From JBQTIY01 sp052387675 (GTDB taxonomy: Bacteria > Planctomycetota > B15-G4), in the NCBI GenBank assembly GCA_052387675.1, contig JBQTIY010000002.1, positions 372,001 to 436,000 on the forward strand: DNA of 64,000 nucleotides, in the 5' to 3' direction. Positions 56,272-64,000 of the stretch are shown one piece after another. The notes under the pieces were generated by a model. It made no database searches. It saw only the letters and a list, made by a program, of their open reading frames with translations, and was not told the DNA's origin. A program made the position numbers and the translations under genes. Every line of letters begins with the position of its first letter. Position 1 is the first letter of the stretch.

Positions 56272-59073
56272 ATGTCGAGCGCCGCCCCGAGGGCTGTCCG
56301 CGCCGGCGCGCCGCTGCTGCTCGCCTGCCTGGGCTGGGTAGCCTGGCTCGCCCAGGCCGCCCCACCGTGGGCTTGGCTCGCGCCCCTGGCCCTGCTCGGC
56401 TGCTCGGGTTGGGGCCTGCTGCGCTGCGTCTCGAACATCGACCGCCGCTTCGGGATCCTCGGCGGCGTGCTGGCCCTGGCGCCGCTCGCGCTCGGCGGGC
56501 TGCTGCTTTTGGGGCGAGCGCTGGCACTGGGACCCGACTCCCTGCCGATCTTCTTGCACCTGGGAGTGCTGCTGCTGACGCTGCTGGGGCTGCTGCGACG
56601 CCGGAGCTTTCAACGCTGGCAGGCCCGGCAGCCTGTGCACCCCGCGCCCATGCCGCTGTGGCCGGCGCGGCTGCCGCTCTGTCTCTTGCTGTTGGCGCTG
56701 TCGCTCGGCGCCCTGCTCTGGGCCGCGCCGCTGGGCCGGCCCCCGGCCGACAGCGGGCATCAAGAGCAGGCGGCGCGCGCGGCGAGTTGGCTCGCCAGCG
56801 GCGATCAGCCCCTGCGCGCCGGCGAGCCTCAGCCTGCCAGCGAACTTGCCAGTGCGGCCGTCGCAGCCTTGGTGACGGCGGCGGATTTGCCGGCGCTGGT
56901 GGCCAGTCAAGTGCTGGCGCTGGTCGCGCTCGCCGCCGTGCTGCTGCTGCTGGCGGAATCCATTTCGCGGCTGCGCGGCAATCGCGGCGGCAGCCGGGCC
57001 ATGCTGGCCGGCCTGCTTGGGCTCAACCCCTTGGCCGCGGTCTTGCTCTTCTCACAGCACGAGGATCTGCGGTCGCAGGGACTGTTCACGGCGATCACAC
57101 CCTTCCTCGATGGGCCGGCGCTGCCGCTGGCCCTCGCCTTCACGGCGCTGCTGCTCTCATCGACACTCTCCACGTTGCGGCGGGCCAGCTTCCATGTGCC
57201 GCGTCTGGCGGGAGTGGCTGCCTTCGGCTTGGCACTCTGCGCGCCCTCGGCCGCGCTGCTCATTCTGCCGGGCTGGATCCTGGGCATTGCCTGCGCGCAT
57301 CTGGCCTGCCGCACGAGTCCCGACAACGATCCGCATCCGTCGAACACGGTGCGCCGCGCCGGCGAGCCGCTGACCCTGCGTGCGCCCTTTTGGCTGCTAG
57401 CGGTCCCCGTAGCCGCTGGCGGTTGCGCCGGCTGGCTCGTCTCGGGCAGCAGCTTGCCTCGACTGGTCCCCGCCCCCAGCACTGTGTGGACGCTCCTGCT
57501 CTCACTGGGGCCCGCGTGCCTGCTCATCTTCCCCGGCATCCGGCAACTCCATCGCAGCCCCGGGCGCGAAGCCTTCTTCTTTCTGGGCTGGCTCCTGCTC
57601 ACGCTGCCACTGGCTCTGCTGCTGCAAGCCGAGTCGCTCGACGCTGAGTTGGTGACGCGCTTTCTGGCCGTGGTTCTGGCCGTGCCCATGGCCAACGGGG
57701 CGCTCATGCTCATCGAGCGACACGGCGCGCGCGCGCGAGCCGCGCTGGCCGTGCTGGTCGTCTTCCTGCTCGCAGCGCCGGTCTTGACGCTGAAGCAGCA
57801 CCAGCCAGCCGAACGTCCGCAGGCCGGCGACAGCGGCGGCGCGGCGGCACTTCGGCGAGTGGCCCAGAACGCTCCGCGTGAAGCGGTCTTCGTGACGGAG
57901 ACGGGCGCCTCGTGGCTCTTGGCTGCGACGGTCAGCCGTCCGCTGCTGCTGGCCGGCGCGGACGACACGCTGCTGAAGTTACGCAGCCGGCCCGGACTGC
58001 GGGCGCGCGAACTCTGGGCGGTGCTGCCTGAGAGCCAAGCGCGCCCGGGATTTCTGCCGGTGGCGCGCGAAGGAGAACTTCAGATCCTGCGCGCCGCGGT
58101 GCCCGACGTCGTGCTGCTCACGGTGCCCGGTCTGCGCCCCGATGATTTGCAAGCGCGCTTCCTGCCCGCGCTCACTGAGCGCCTGGGCGCAGGCCTGATC
58201 TTCGAGCAGGCCATCAGCGCCGCGCCGGAACTGCGCGCGGGGCTCTCGGCGCTCTTCAGCGGCCTCTCTCCCGTCGAGCGCCTCGGCGCCACGGTCGTCG
58301 CCGCCACCGGCCCGGCCTTTGCAGCCGAACCGCAGGGCCTGTCCGGGCTCGTCGCCAGTTACGCGCAGGCCGGATATCGCCGGGTAGCTGTACTGGCCGA
58401 GAGCGAAGAGCGGCTGCCCGCGCCCGGCTGGCAGCGCGTGCTGCGTGGGCCTTCAGCCGAGGCCGCCACGCTCGTCGATGCCGGGCTCGCCGTCCTGGCG
58501 GAGGCCGAGGCGCGGCCCACGTTGCTCTGGCTGCATCTCTCCGACTTCATGCCACAAGACGGCGCACCCGTCACGCGCTCCGAGCCCGAACGACTGCGCA
58601 GCTTCGACCGCGCCGTGCAGCACCTGCTCAGCTCGCTTGGTCCGCAGGATCTCTTCGTCTTGACCGCGCCGCTGGGCCGCGCACGGGCCGGCCGGCCGAG
58701 CGGCGGCGAGCCACACGAGCCGACCCGCTCGCTGACCGAAGAGGCCATTCACGTGCCGTTGGCTCTCCTCGGCGGTGGTGTGCCGGCCGGCCGGCAGGGA
58801 CGGCTGATGGCTCTGCAGGACCTGCCGGCGCTGCTTCTGCGCGGCGAGCTGCCGCTGCGCGAGCGCGTGCTGCTCGCCTCGCCGACCGAGCCGATCTGGG
58901 GCGAGCGGCGCCAGCGCTTCAAGACGCTGCTGCTGCGCAGCCAGGGTCCGGACACGGCGCTCATCGGCCGCATTTATGATTTGGAGTCTGACCCCAGCGA
59001 ACTCGACCCGGAATTGCTCGACGAACAGGCGCTGGGCGAACTTCAGGCGGCTCTGCGGCTCATTTCGTCGTGA
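56272..59073 (+). CDS. Multi-TM membrane protein fused to a degenerate sulfatase/phosphatase-fold domain
   Basis: A 933-residue protein and the only plus-strand gene in this cluster. Residues 1 to about 505 contain 10-13 TM segments separated by short loops, resembling GT-C-type membrane proteins. From about residue 610 a sulfatase-like pattern appears: PDVVLLTVPGLRPDD where enzymes have the metal Asp of (I/V)DTLRxD, SAAPELRAGLSALFSG where the Cys/Ser nucleophile sits, LLWLHLSDFMPQDG, FVLTAPLGR instead of TSDHGE, and the C-terminal IYDLESDPSELDPEL. All catalytic and metal positions are altered, so it is probably inactive as a hydrolase. It overlaps the convergent gene by 14 bp. Confidence 0.7.
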   Translation: MSSAAPRAVRAGAPLLLACLGWVAWLAQAAPPWAWLAPLALLGCSGWGLLRCVSNIDRRFGILGGVLALAPLALGGLLLLGRALALGPDSLPIFLHLGVLLLTLLGLLRRRSFQRWQARQPVHPAPMPLWPARLPLCLLLLALSLGALLWAAPLGRPPADSGHQEQAARAASWLASGDQPLRAGEPQPASELASAAVAALVTAADLPALVASQVLALVALAAVLLLLAESISRLRGNRGGSRAMLAGLLGLNPLAAVLLFSQHEDLRSQGLFTAITPFLDGPALPLALAFTALLLSSTLSTLRRASFHVPRLAGVAAFGLALCAPSAALLILPGWILGIACAHLACRTSPDNDPHPSNTVRRAGEPLTLRAPFWLLAVPVAAGGCAGWLVSGSSLPRLVPAPSTVWTLLLSLGPACLLIFPGIRQLHRSPGREAFFFLGWLLLTLPLALLLQAESLDAELVTRFLAVVLAVPMANGALMLIERHGARARAALAVLVVFLLAAPVLTLKQHQPAERPQAGDSGGAAALRRVAQNAPREAVFVTETGASWLLAATVSRPLLLAGADDTLLKLRSRPGLRARELWAVLPESQARPGFLPVAREGELQILRAAVPDVVLLTVPGLRPDDLQARFLPALTERLGAGLIFEQAISAAPELRAGLSALFSGLSPVERLGATVVAATGPAFAAEPQGLSGLVASYAQAGYRRVAVLAESEERLPAPGWQRVLRGPSAEAATLVDAGLAVLAEAEARPTLLWLHLSDFMPQDGAPVTRSEPERLRSFDRAVQHLLSSLGPQDLFVLTAPLGRARAGRPSGGEPHEPTRSLTEEAIHVPLALLGGGVPAGRQGRLMALQDLPALLLRGELPLRERVLLASPTEPIWGERRQRFKTLLLRSQGPDTALIGRIYDLESDPSELDPELLDEQALGELQAALRLISS

Positions 59074-60979
59074 GCGGCCAGAAGCCGCGAATGCTGAGTT
59101 CCACAACGTCCTCGCGGCCCCGCGGCGGAGCGACCAAGCTGAGGAAACGCCCACGCCGCACGAGCTGGCCGCCCTGCGCCGTGCACTCGACGCCGCGCAG
59201 CTCAGCCGGCAGTTCGTAACGCACGCGGCCGGGCACACCCGCAAGTTGCAGGACATCGTGGAGTTCCACGCGCTCGGGCAAGAAGGTGTAGCGGCGCACC
59301 GTGCGGCAGCCCGGCCACGAGCGGCCGTCGCGCCCGGCTAGGCCCCCGGTGAAGACGACCGTGTCGTCCTGCACGCTCTGCGTCGTTTCCACGGCCAGAT
59401 GGCTGGCCAGCCAAGGCGAGGCCTCTCGCCAACTGCGCAGCAGCACGTGCCTCCAGGGATAGCCGAGCGCCTGCCACCAGCGCCCCGCCCGCCACTCCAC
59501 GCCCGTGATGTAGAGCCGGAAGCGCAAATCCGAGCGGTCGGCGCGCAGCACCTCCAGCAGACGTGTCCAGCGGCCCGGTGCGCCGGCGGGGCGCAGCAGG
59601 AAGCTCGCCGGCCGCTCACGCTGAAAGCGGCGGCGCGGCACGGCCTCACGCGGTGCGCTGCGAGCGTCGCTGCGCACCACGAGCGACTGCAAGCTGCCGC
59701 CGCCCAGATCGCAGCCGAAGAGATTGCTGGAGGGCTGACGGGCGCCGCGCAGCACCGCCGTGCAGCGCGCACGTTCCACGTGCACGAGTCCCGAGACGGG
59801 CAAATTCAGCATGAGGTCGGCGCGCGGCGCCGGATGCAGCGGCACGTCCTCGATGATGCGCGCCACCCAGGCCGCATGGGCCGTCCAGAAGATGCGGCAC
59901 TGGAAGTTGACGCCGCGTCCGTGGTGGCTGTCGGCGCCGCCGTCGGGGCCGATGTGCGCAATCCACTCCTCCATGACGCGCCCGGCTTCGTTTTTGTAGA
60001 GCGGCTCGCCCAGCACGGCCGCGCCGCGCCAAAGCGCGTAGGCATCAAAGGGGTGGCTGGCCACTTCGTAGTCGGATTCCCAGTACCAGGGCTTGGCCTC
60101 GTTGTGAATGACCTTGCGGGAAAGTCCGTCGCGCATGGCGACCAGCGCGTGCAGCGCGAGGCGCAGGCGCTGACGATCGGCGTCGCCGCGCAGCGCGCCG
60201 CCCTCGGCCTGCAGCAGCTCGTGGATGTAGAGCACAAAGCCGGGCGTGCGCGAGTGATAGAAGGTGGAGGTGTCGGACAAGCCGGGGTGACTGCAATCCT
60301 TGCTGCCCAGCGGGATGTAGGGCGCGACGCCGTCGGCGGCCAGCTCGTCGAGCGCCAGCGCGCAGCCGGCCTGCGCGTCCGCAGCCCAGTCGCGCCGGCC
60401 CAGCCAGCGCGCCGCGCGCGCCACACCGGTGCCGGCCCACAGCCGCTGCGCGGGAATCGGCCGGTCGCGCGCGGCATGGCGAAGATAACCGTCCACGTGG
60501 CGCGTCACGGCATCGGCACAGCGCTGCCGCTCGCTCTCGCTGAAGGCCTGCGGCGCCTCCTCGAGCAGCGTGGCGATGCTGTCGGTGCAGGCGCCGCCAT
60601 CGATCGAATTCGTGCTGGCATTGCGCGGATCCACGCGCCCCGGCAGAAAGACCGGCACGCGGCTCGCGGGGTCTTCGCCCAAGTTGTCCACGGCGCGCAG
60701 CACGGCGCGCCGGGCGCGCTCTAAGTAAGACTCCTCGCGCGTGTAGCGCCAGTTGGCCAGGTCGATGACAGCGGCATAGACATTCTTGCCGGTGTGCTCC
60801 ACGCGGTGGCGCGGACAGAAGAGCACGCCATCGGGACGGACTTGGCGGGCTAGGAAATTAGAGAGCCCGCGCAGCACGCCCAGCCGCAGCACAACTTCGT
60901 CCTTGAGCTGCGAGCGGCCCTCCCCCATCGGCACGGCGCCGGGATTCGTTCCCTCCGAGGAGTCGGCCGCGGCACTCAT
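59060..60979 (-). CDS. Heparinase II/III-like or alginate-lyase-like protein
   Basis: A 639-residue protein with an N-terminal all-helical toroid-like half (KNVYAAVIDLANWRYTREESYLERARRAVLRAVDN, YHSRTPGFVLYIHELLQ, ASHPFDAYALWRGAAVLG) and a C-terminal beta half with VFTGGLAGRDGRSWPGCRTVRRYTFLPERVELHDVLQL. This two-part plan fits heparinase-type lyases or related glycan-binding proteins of exopolysaccharide clusters. No signal peptide is seen. Candidate catalytic residues (His in SHHGRG, Tyr in YESDYEV) are only a guess. It overlaps the GT4 gene by 4 bp. Confidence 0.65.
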   Translation of the reverse strand: MSAAADSSEGTNPGAVPMGEGRSQLKDEVVLRLGVLRGLSNFLARQVRPDGVLFCPRHRVEHTGKNVYAAVIDLANWRYTREESYLERARRAVLRAVDNLGEDPASRVPVFLPGRVDPRNASTNSIDGGACTDSIATLLEEAPQAFSESERQRCADAVTRHVDGYLRHAARDRPIPAQRLWAGTGVARAARWLGRRDWAADAQAGCALALDELAADGVAPYIPLGSKDCSHPGLSDTSTFYHSRTPGFVLYIHELLQAEGGALRGDADRQRLRLALHALVAMRDGLSRKVIHNEAKPWYWESDYEVASHPFDAYALWRGAAVLGEPLYKNEAGRVMEEWIAHIGPDGGADSHHGRGVNFQCRIFWTAHAAWVARIIEDVPLHPAPRADLMLNLPVSGLVHVERARCTAVLRGARQPSSNLFGCDLGGGSLQSLVVRSDARSAPREAVPRRRFQRERPASFLLRPAGAPGRWTRLLEVLRADRSDLRFRLYITGVEWRAGRWWQALGYPWRHVLLRSWREASPWLASHLAVETTQSVQDDTVVFTGGLAGRDGRSWPGCRTVRRYTFLPERVELHDVLQLAGVPGRVRYELPAELRGVECTAQGGQLVRRGRFLSLVAPPRGREDVVELSIRGFWPLTTK

Positions 60980-62019
60980 CGCACGGGCTCCATCTCCGCC
61001 ACGAGGCGCGGGATGAGCCGGCCCAGATCGTGCTTGTCGAGGACGAGCTGGCGCAGCCCGCGGCCTTCGGCCTCCGCTTGGGCCGGCGTGCGGCCGAGCA
61101 AGCGGCGCAGCCCGGCCTCGAGGTCAGCCACATCCCCGCGGCGAAACATGTACTCGCGCGCGCGCTCAGGGCCCAGCAGCGGGGCAAAGGACTCATTGCA
61201 GGTGAGCGGCAGCGTGCCGCAGGCCATGGCCTCGAGCACCACCTTGTCGATACTGCCGGTGCGGCTGGCATTGACCATGACGCGCGCGCGGCCCATCACG
61301 GCCGGCATGTCCGGCCAGGGCACCGCACCGAGGAAGCCCACCGAGCGCCCGAGCCGCTCCTCGGCCGTGCGCTGCAGCGTCTCGCGAAAGGGCACATCCG
61401 CCGGCAGCAGGATGTCGCCGGCGAGTTCGGCGCGCAGCCGCGGCGTGAAGTGCTGCAGCGCGGCCAGCAGTTCATCCTGGCCCTTGCTCGGCGCGAGCCG
61501 CCCCACCGAGAGGACGTCCACTGTGCGCGGCGTGCCGGGCGGCTGAAAGCGTGAGCAGTCGATGCCGTGCCCGGTGACCACGAGCTTGCTGCGGCTCGAA
61601 GCCATGCGGAAGGACTCCTCGCTGGCGGAGAAGACTTTGCGGCAGAGCGGCACGGCCAGGCGCAGATTGCGGTCCACGGCCTTGTGCGTGTACCAGAGGT
61701 AGAGCGGCACGCGGCGCGGCACGAGCAACGGCGCCGCGTAGAGCAGCAGCCGCGGCACCATGTGCACGAGCACGGCGTCCGGTGAGCGCAGTGTGAGCAA
61801 ACTGGTGCAGAGCCGGCGCAGCATGGTGGCGTTGCCGCCGCCCGCTTCCTTGCCCAGCGACACGACAGCCACATTCGGCGGCAGGCTGTGCTCGCCGACG
61901 CGCTGAGCCACGACGGTGAGCCGATCCACGGATCCGGCGAAGGCGGCGCACCAGCCGTGGAAGAAACCCAGCACCGCGTCGCGGCGGTCGAGGACCTGCG
62001 TCAGGACGACGAGATGCAT
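60976..62019 (-). CDS. GT4-like glycosyltransferase
   Basis: A 347-residue protein, shorter than most GT4 enzymes. The N-terminus MHLVVLTQVLDRRDAVLGFFHGWCAAFA, the linker SASEESFRMASSRSKLVVTGHGID, the donor-domain opening VLSVGRLAPSKGQDELLAAL and the signature region GSIDKVVLEAMACGTLPLTC fit the family. It overlaps the heparinase-like gene by 4 bp and the next GT gene by 19 bp. The donor and acceptor are unknown. Confidence 0.87.
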   Translation of the reverse strand: MHLVVLTQVLDRRDAVLGFFHGWCAAFAGSVDRLTVVAQRVGEHSLPPNVAVVSLGKEAGGGNATMLRRLCTSLLTLRSPDAVLVHMVPRLLLYAAPLLVPRRVPLYLWYTHKAVDRNLRLAVPLCRKVFSASEESFRMASSRSKLVVTGHGIDCSRFQPPGTPRTVDVLSVGRLAPSKGQDELLAALQHFTPRLRAELAGDILLPADVPFRETLQRTAEERLGRSVGFLGAVPWPDMPAVMGRARVMVNASRTGSIDKVVLEAMACGTLPLTCNESFAPLLGPERAREYMFRRGDVADLEAGLRRLLGRTPAQAEAEGRGLRQLVLDKHDLGRLIPRLVAEMEPVR

Positions 62020-63227
62020 GGCGGAGGAGTCTGCGCTCCCGGCGCCGGGCTTGCCACTCTCGAGTCGGTCTGCGAGGCGCGCTGCTGGCAGACCGCGGCA
62101 TAGAGCTGGGCGAGCCGCTCGGCGACCGCCTCGGCACTGTGCCGGCTCAGGTCGGTGGCGGCGGCGGCTCGTGCGCAGGCCGCGCGCAGCGCGGTGTTCT
62201 CGCAGAGCTGCGTGAGCGCCGCAGTGAGCGCAGGGACATCGCCGGCCGGTACGAGCAGACCCTGCCGGCCGTGCTCAACGAGGTCGGGCACACCGCCCAC
62301 TCGGCTCGCCACGACGGGCAGTCCCGCGGCAAGCGCCTCGGCCAGCACCTGCGGCAGTCCCTCGCGGCGCGAAGGCAGCACCAGGATATCGAGGGCGCCG
62401 TAGACGGCCCCCAGATCCCGGCGCGACGGCAGCCAGCTCGCGCCAGGCTGCTGCTGGATCGCCTCGCGCAGGCCCGGCGCCGCCGAGCCGTCGCCGACGA
62501 CGAGCAGGCGCGCGCGCGGCTCGCGGCGGCTCAGCGCCGCGAAGGCCTGGAGCAAGAGGTCCACACCCTTGACGGGTTCCAGGCGCCCCACACAGCCCAG
62601 CAGCAGGTGCTCGCCGCGCAGGCCCAGGCTGGCGCGCAGCTCGGCTCCGGCGTCGCGATCGGCACGCGTGCGCTGCGCGTCGAAGCCCGGCGGAATGACG
62701 GCGTACTGTGCGGCGCGGCCGACCTGGTGTTCGTGCAGCAACTCGTCGCGCACATGCTCCGAGACGGCGATGAGCGCATCGCTGCGCCGCGCCAGCGCCC
62801 GCTCCGCACGGCGAAAGGCCGCGCTGACCAGCGGGCTGAAATAACCGCTGAGCACGTGCCCATGAAAGGTGTGCACCAGCGCGGGGCCCTGCGGTCCGCG
62901 CGAGGCGGCCAGGCGCCCGAGCAGCCCGGCCTTGGCCGTGTGCGTGTGCAGCACGGCCGGAGTGCGGGCGGCGAGCAGTGCCCGCAGTTGAGCCAGAAGC
63001 CGCAGGTCGCTCCAGGGCCGGATCGCGCGGCCGAGTTCGGGCAGCACGAGGACTTCGACTCCACTCGCGCGCGCCTCCTCGAGGAGTTCGCCTTCGGTCG
63101 GCCCGGTTCGGCCGGTGACCAAGAGCGTGGAGTAGCCGCGCGCGCGCAGCGGCGCCTCGATGCGCAGCACGTGGCGAGCGGGCCCGCCGACATTGAGACG
63201 CGCGATAAGCCGCAGGATCTCAGGCAT
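62001..63227 (-). CDS. GT4-family glycosyltransferase
   Basis: A 408-residue GT-B enzyme. RLIARLNVGGPARHVLRIEAPL carries the acceptor loop, VLHTHTAKAGLLGRLAA and VHTFHGHVLSGYFSP follow, and CVGRLEPVKGVDLLLQAFAAL with SRREGLPQVLAEALAAGLPVVAS forms the donor site. It resembles the GT4 enzymes that follow epimerase genes in surface-polysaccharide clusters. The ATG at 63225-63227 overlaps the epimerase stop by 8 bp; a second ATG four codons upstream is possible. Confidence 0.92.
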   Translation of the reverse strand: MPEILRLIARLNVGGPARHVLRIEAPLRARGYSTLLVTGRTGPTEGELLEEARASGVEVLVLPELGRAIRPWSDLRLLAQLRALLAARTPAVLHTHTAKAGLLGRLAASRGPQGPALVHTFHGHVLSGYFSPLVSAAFRRAERALARRSDALIAVSEHVRDELLHEHQVGRAAQYAVIPPGFDAQRTRADRDAGAELRASLGLRGEHLLLGCVGRLEPVKGVDLLLQAFAALSRREPRARLLVVGDGSAAPGLREAIQQQPGASWLPSRRDLGAVYGALDILVLPSRREGLPQVLAEALAAGLPVVASRVGGVPDLVEHGRQGLLVPAGDVPALTAALTQLCENTALRAACARAAAATDLSRHSAEAVAERLAQLYAAVCQQRASQTDSRVASPAPGAQTPPPCISSS

Positions 63228-64000
63228 GCGCGAGCACATCGCGCAGGATGTACGCCAGCGGGCGCGTGGGCCGGAAAGCGATGCGCCGACGCAGCGCCGT
63301 GAGATCAGCCGAGCGCCGCGGCCGATCCTCGCGCAGCGGCGGGCTCGTGACTTGGCAGAGGCCGGCCGTGCTGCCCGTGAGCTGCAGGATGGCTTGCGCG
63401 AGGGCCTGCACGCTCACCCGTTCCTCGCCGCCGATCTCGAGCACTTCCCCGCCCGGCGGCGCCGGCGCCGCAGCCAACAGGGCCAGCACGGCGTCGACGA
63501 GATCGTCCACATGGAGCAGCGAACGTTCCTGGCGGCCATCGCCGTGTACCGGCAAGGCTTCGCCGCGACGAGCCGCCGCGATGAGAGCCGGCAGGACCAT
63601 GCCGCGCTCCCCTTCCTGCCCGGGGCCGACCACGTTGAACGGGCGCAAGATCGTCACCGGGATCGCGTGGGCCGCAGCCAGCACTTCGGCTTCGGCGGCG
63701 AGCTTGGCCGCGGCATACGTGGCCCGCGGCCCCTGCCGCGGCGGATCGGTGACTTCAGAGGAGGAGAAGAAGATCAGCGGACAGCCGGCGGCGCGCGCTC
63801 GTGCGAGCACCGCCCGCGTGCCATCACGAATGACGGCCGTCGTGCGCTCCGGTTGCGCGGTGACCACATCCACGCCCACCACGGAGGCGAGATGGACCAC
63901 GAGATCCACTCCGTCAAAGGCGCGACCGAGCAGCGCGGCATCGCGCACATCGCCGACGAGCAGTGTCGCGGGTCGAGCGCGGCCGCGCGCCGCCGGTGAG
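63220..64000 (-). CDS. NAD-dependent epimerase/dehydratase, N-terminus outside the window (partial)
   Basis: An extended short-chain dehydrogenase. Visible in the window are DLVVHLASVVGV, the catalytic SSSEV serine region, YAAAK (Tyr-x3-Lys), ILRPFNVVGPGQ and ERSLLHVDDLVDAVLALL. The frame stays open to the right edge, so the NAD-binding GxxGxxG part is outside. It likely makes a nucleotide-sugar for the glycan cluster. Internal GTG codons could mislead start calling; the real start is beyond 64000. Confidence 0.9.
   Translation of the reverse strand, partial: SPAARGRARPATLLVGDVRDAALLGRAFDGVDLVVHLASVVGVDVVTAQPERTTAVIRDGTRAVLARARAAGCPLIFFSSSEVTDPPRQGPRATYAAAKLAAEAEVLAAAHAIPVTILRPFNVVGPGQEGERGMVLPALIAAARRGEALPVHGDGRQERSLLHVDDLVDAVLALLAAAPAPPGGEVLEIGGEERVSVQALAQAILQLTGSTAGLCQVTSPPLREDRPRRSADLTALRRRIAFRPTRPLAYILRDVLAHA

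Noticed and set aside
56094..57647. A 517-residue plus-strand open frame overlapping the membrane/sulfatase gene in another frame
   Set aside because: The frame at 56272 shows TM segments and sulfatase-like motifs; the alternative is Ala/Arg-rich without features.

Overview
This window is GC-rich (roughly two-thirds G+C by eye), gene-dense, and contains no insertion sequences, CRISPR arrays or phage genes that I can see. It reads as a chromosomal segment of a Gram-negative-type bacterium, most likely a planctomycete or another PVC-related or deep-branching lineage. The main evidence is the EF-Tu switch I, which carries KTVTI where almost all bacteria have RGITI (from memory a planctomycetal trait). 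Supporting evidence is an EF-G of the spdEFG2/mtEFG2 type in the str operon, an L2 variant with Leu after the conserved His-Pro, and the lack of an L30 gene. The taxonomic call is inference.

Region 1 (1-28,900, all minus strand) is the translation and transcription super-cluster. In transcription order it runs tRNA-Thr(TGT), tRNA-Tyr(GTA), tRNA-Gly(TCC), tRNA-Thr(GGT), tuf, rpmG, tRNA-Trp(CCA), secE, nusG, rplK, rplA, rplJ, rplL, rpoB, rpoC, rpsL, rpsG, an EF-G gene, rpsJ, rplC, rplD, rplW, rplB, rpsS, rplV, rpsC, rplP, rpmC, rpsQ, rplN, rplX, rplE, rpsN, rpsH, rplF, rplR, rpsE, rplO, secY, adk, infA, rpmJ, rpsM and the start of rpsK. Strong sigma70-type promoters precede the tRNA-tuf block and rpsJ. 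Many genes overlap by ATGA, GTGA or TGATG. Several ribosomal proteins (L4, L5, L22, S17) carry Ala/Lys-rich tails.

Region 2 (28,970-33,935) is housekeeping: aroC behind a stand-alone response regulator, a Cys/Met-metabolism PLP enzyme, an HU/IHF protein with a well-formed promoter whose spacer holds a palindrome, dtd and trpS.

Region 3 (34,017-38,027, plus strand) is a four-gene overlapping operon. A lipoprotein with about thirteen copies of an aromatic-Trp/Phe-Pro motif spaced about 20 residues apart is followed by MlaE-, MlaF- and MlaD-like proteins. It looks like an envelope lipid transporter with an unrecognised partner, and is one of the two best candidates for an undescribed system.

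Region 4 (38,024-64,000) is a glycan region. It starts with a B12-binding radical SAM protein and a large secreted YetA/rhamnogalacturonan-lyase-like lipoprotein. A long minus-strand exopolysaccharide-type cluster follows: a methyltransferase, a WecA-like initiating phosphotransferase, a polysaccharide deacetylase, a GNAT-like protein, a cysteine-less radical SAM relative, a canonical B12 radical SAM protein, a Wzx-type flippase, five GT4-type glycosyltransferases, a polytopic ArnT/PMT-like protein, a heparinase-like protein and a truncated NAD-dependent epimerase. One plus-strand gene encodes a multi-spanning membrane protein fused to a sulfatase-fold domain that has lost its catalytic residues. 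Together they look like assembly, modification and flipping of an undecaprenyl-linked glycan. I see no clear polymerase or export machinery inside the window.
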